This document shows positions 63,410 through 64,000 of a stretch of 64,000 nucleotides of DNA, in pieces. The translations under genes were made by a program, and so were the position numbers. Source of the DNA: Pedobacter indicus (GTDB taxonomy: Bacteria > Bacteroidota > Bacteroidia > Sphingobacteriales > Sphingobacteriaceae); assembly GCF_003449035.1 (NCBI RefSeq), contig NZ_QRGB01000001.1, positions 806,001-870,000 on the forward strand, in the 5' to 3' direction. The notes under the pieces are model-generated. The model had not been told where the DNA came from and did no database searches. It saw nothing but the letters and a program-made list of their open reading frames with translations. How positions within the stretch are numbered: the stretch's first letter is position 1; the number at the start of each line of letters is the position of its first letter.

Positions 63410-63796
63410 ATGTCAGTTACAAACACTTCAGGAAGAAGAAAAACAGCTGTAGCGCGTATCTATTTGAGCGCGGGCAGCGGAACAATTACCGTGAACGGTA
63501 AAGATTATAAAGAGTATTTTCCAACATTGCCATTGCAGTACATCGTAACTCAGAGTATTGAAGTTGCTGGTGTAGCTGGGAATCATGATGTTAAAGTTAA
63601 CGTTGCAGGTGGTGGAATTAAAGGTCAGGCGGAAGCAGTTCGATTAGCGATTGCGAAAGCATTGATCGAATTAGACCCAGAAATTAAAGCATCTTTACGT
63701 GCGAAAGGCTTGGTGACCCGTGACGACCGTATGGTTGAGCGCAAGAAACCAGGACGTGCAAAAGCTCGTAAGAAATTTCAATTTAGTAAACGTTAA
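63410..63796 (+). CDS. rpsI: 30S ribosomal protein S9 (uS9)
   Basis: A 128-residue ribosomal protein: SGRRKTAVARIYLSAGSGTITVNGKDYKEYF at the start, VNVAGGGIKGQAEAVRLAIAKALIELDPEIK in the middle and the basic C-terminal tail GRAKARKKFQFSKR, which reaches toward the P site. It follows rplM by 11 bases in the conserved L13-S9 pair. Confidence 0.98.
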   Translation: MSVTNTSGRRKTAVARIYLSAGSGTITVNGKDYKEYFPTLPLQYIVTQSIEVAGVAGNHDVKVNVAGGGIKGQAEAVRLAIAKALIELDPEIKASLRAKGLVTRDDRMVERKKPGRAKARKKFQFSKR

Positions 63797-63799
63797 TTT

Positions 63800-63806
63800 A
63801 AGGAGG
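63800..63806 (+). promoter_or_regulatory. Perfect Shine-Dalgarno sequence of rpsB
   Basis: AAGGAGG lies eight bases before the rpsB ATG at 63815 and just after the rpsI stop. Confidence 0.85.
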
Positions 63807-63814
63807 ACCAAACA

Positions 63815-64000
63815 ATGGCAAGAACAACATATCAGGAATTACTGGATGCAGGTGTACATTTTGGACACCTTACCCGTAAATGGGATCCGAAAATGGCTAA
63901 GTACATTTTCATGGAGCGTAACGGCATCCACATCATCGATTTAAATAAAACTTTAGTAAAACTAGAAGAAGCTGCTTCTGCTATTAAGCAGATCGTAAAA
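63815..64000 (+). CDS. rpsB: 30S ribosomal protein S2 (uS2), N-terminal part
   Basis: The first 62 residues are in the window ([50 protein letters not shown]...) and match S2. The gene runs off the right edge. In Bacteroidota the order rplM-rpsI-rpsB-tsf is usual, so elongation factor Ts probably follows. Confidence 0.97.
   Translation, partial: MARTTYQELLDAGVHFGHLTRKWDPKMAKYIFMERNGIHIIDLNKTLVKLEEAASAIKQIVK

Overview
The window is chromosomal DNA of a Bacteroidota bacterium, most likely of the Sphingobacteriaceae (Pedobacter/Sphingobacterium type). Pointers to this are the TonB-dependent receptor with an N-terminal carboxypeptidase-regulatory-like domain, BshA of bacillithiol synthesis, a YfhO-family membrane protein, a short four-cluster NuoG, a small DUF4834-type protein, a general lack of Shine-Dalgarno sequences, and many promoters with the Bacteroidota -7 element TAnnTTTG. 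I cannot name a species. I see no rRNA, tRNA, CRISPR array, insertion sequence, phage or plasmid module. No stretch above 300 bases is without a gene; the longest gaps (28850-29115, 37039-37275, 21978-22174, 50014-50204) are described in the entries.

Layout. 1-3104: the 3' end of tonB, a small membrane protein, a PstS-like lipoprotein and a periplasmic TPR protein, ending at a strong terminator. 3210-16079: a complete 14-gene complex I operon nuoA-N on the + strand, with NuoE, F and G, so NADH is the expected electron donor. 16184-19966: a DedA protein, inorganic pyrophosphatase, a CNNM/CorC-like protein, RsmE and a biotin carboxyl carrier protein. 19967-21977 (-): TyrA and an aminotransferase. 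22175-23992: an MsbA-like ABC exporter. 24081-28849 (-): rimP-nusA-infB, with a promoter and an intrinsic terminator in its leader. 29116-33217: an orphan TonB-dependent receptor and a GH43 enzyme. 33212-36163 (-): BshA and a beta-lactamase-family hydrolase carrying a GH3 C-terminal remnant. 36253-38445: a GNAT-like protein, an intergenic region with a 30-bp palindrome and 11-bp-phased repeats, and a Gfo/Idh/MocA oxidoreductase. 38468-45609: miaA, mutL, two rhomboid proteases, an endonuclease/exonuclease/phosphatase-fold protein and cysS. 45631-52787: a secreted NTF2-like protein, SurA plus a SurA-like lipoprotein, a small conserved protein, an ITPase (RdgB/HAM1) and a large LptA/OstA-like protein. 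52895-57628: tilS, two small membrane proteins and YfhO. 57625-62814: a surface-polysaccharide group (two glycosyltransferases, a DUF5672-type protein, two methyltransferase-like proteins and a Wzx-like flippase). 62955-64000: rplM, rpsI and the start of rpsB.

Most genes are ordinary housekeeping genes in well-known families, and I found no clear undescribed multi-gene system. The observations most worth a second look are regulatory: a promoter-proximal terminator before rimP-nusA-infB that could allow NusA to control its own operon; -7 elements that end only 3-5 bases before the start codon of at least five genes, suggesting leaderless or nearly leaderless transcripts; four ACGGG repeats spaced exactly 11 bp beside a 30-bp perfect palindrome; and perfect Shine-Dalgarno sequences confined to rpsI and rpsB. 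At protein level the most unusual items are the GH3-remnant/beta-lactamase hydrolase and the GNAT-like protein that resembles a phage-associated domain.
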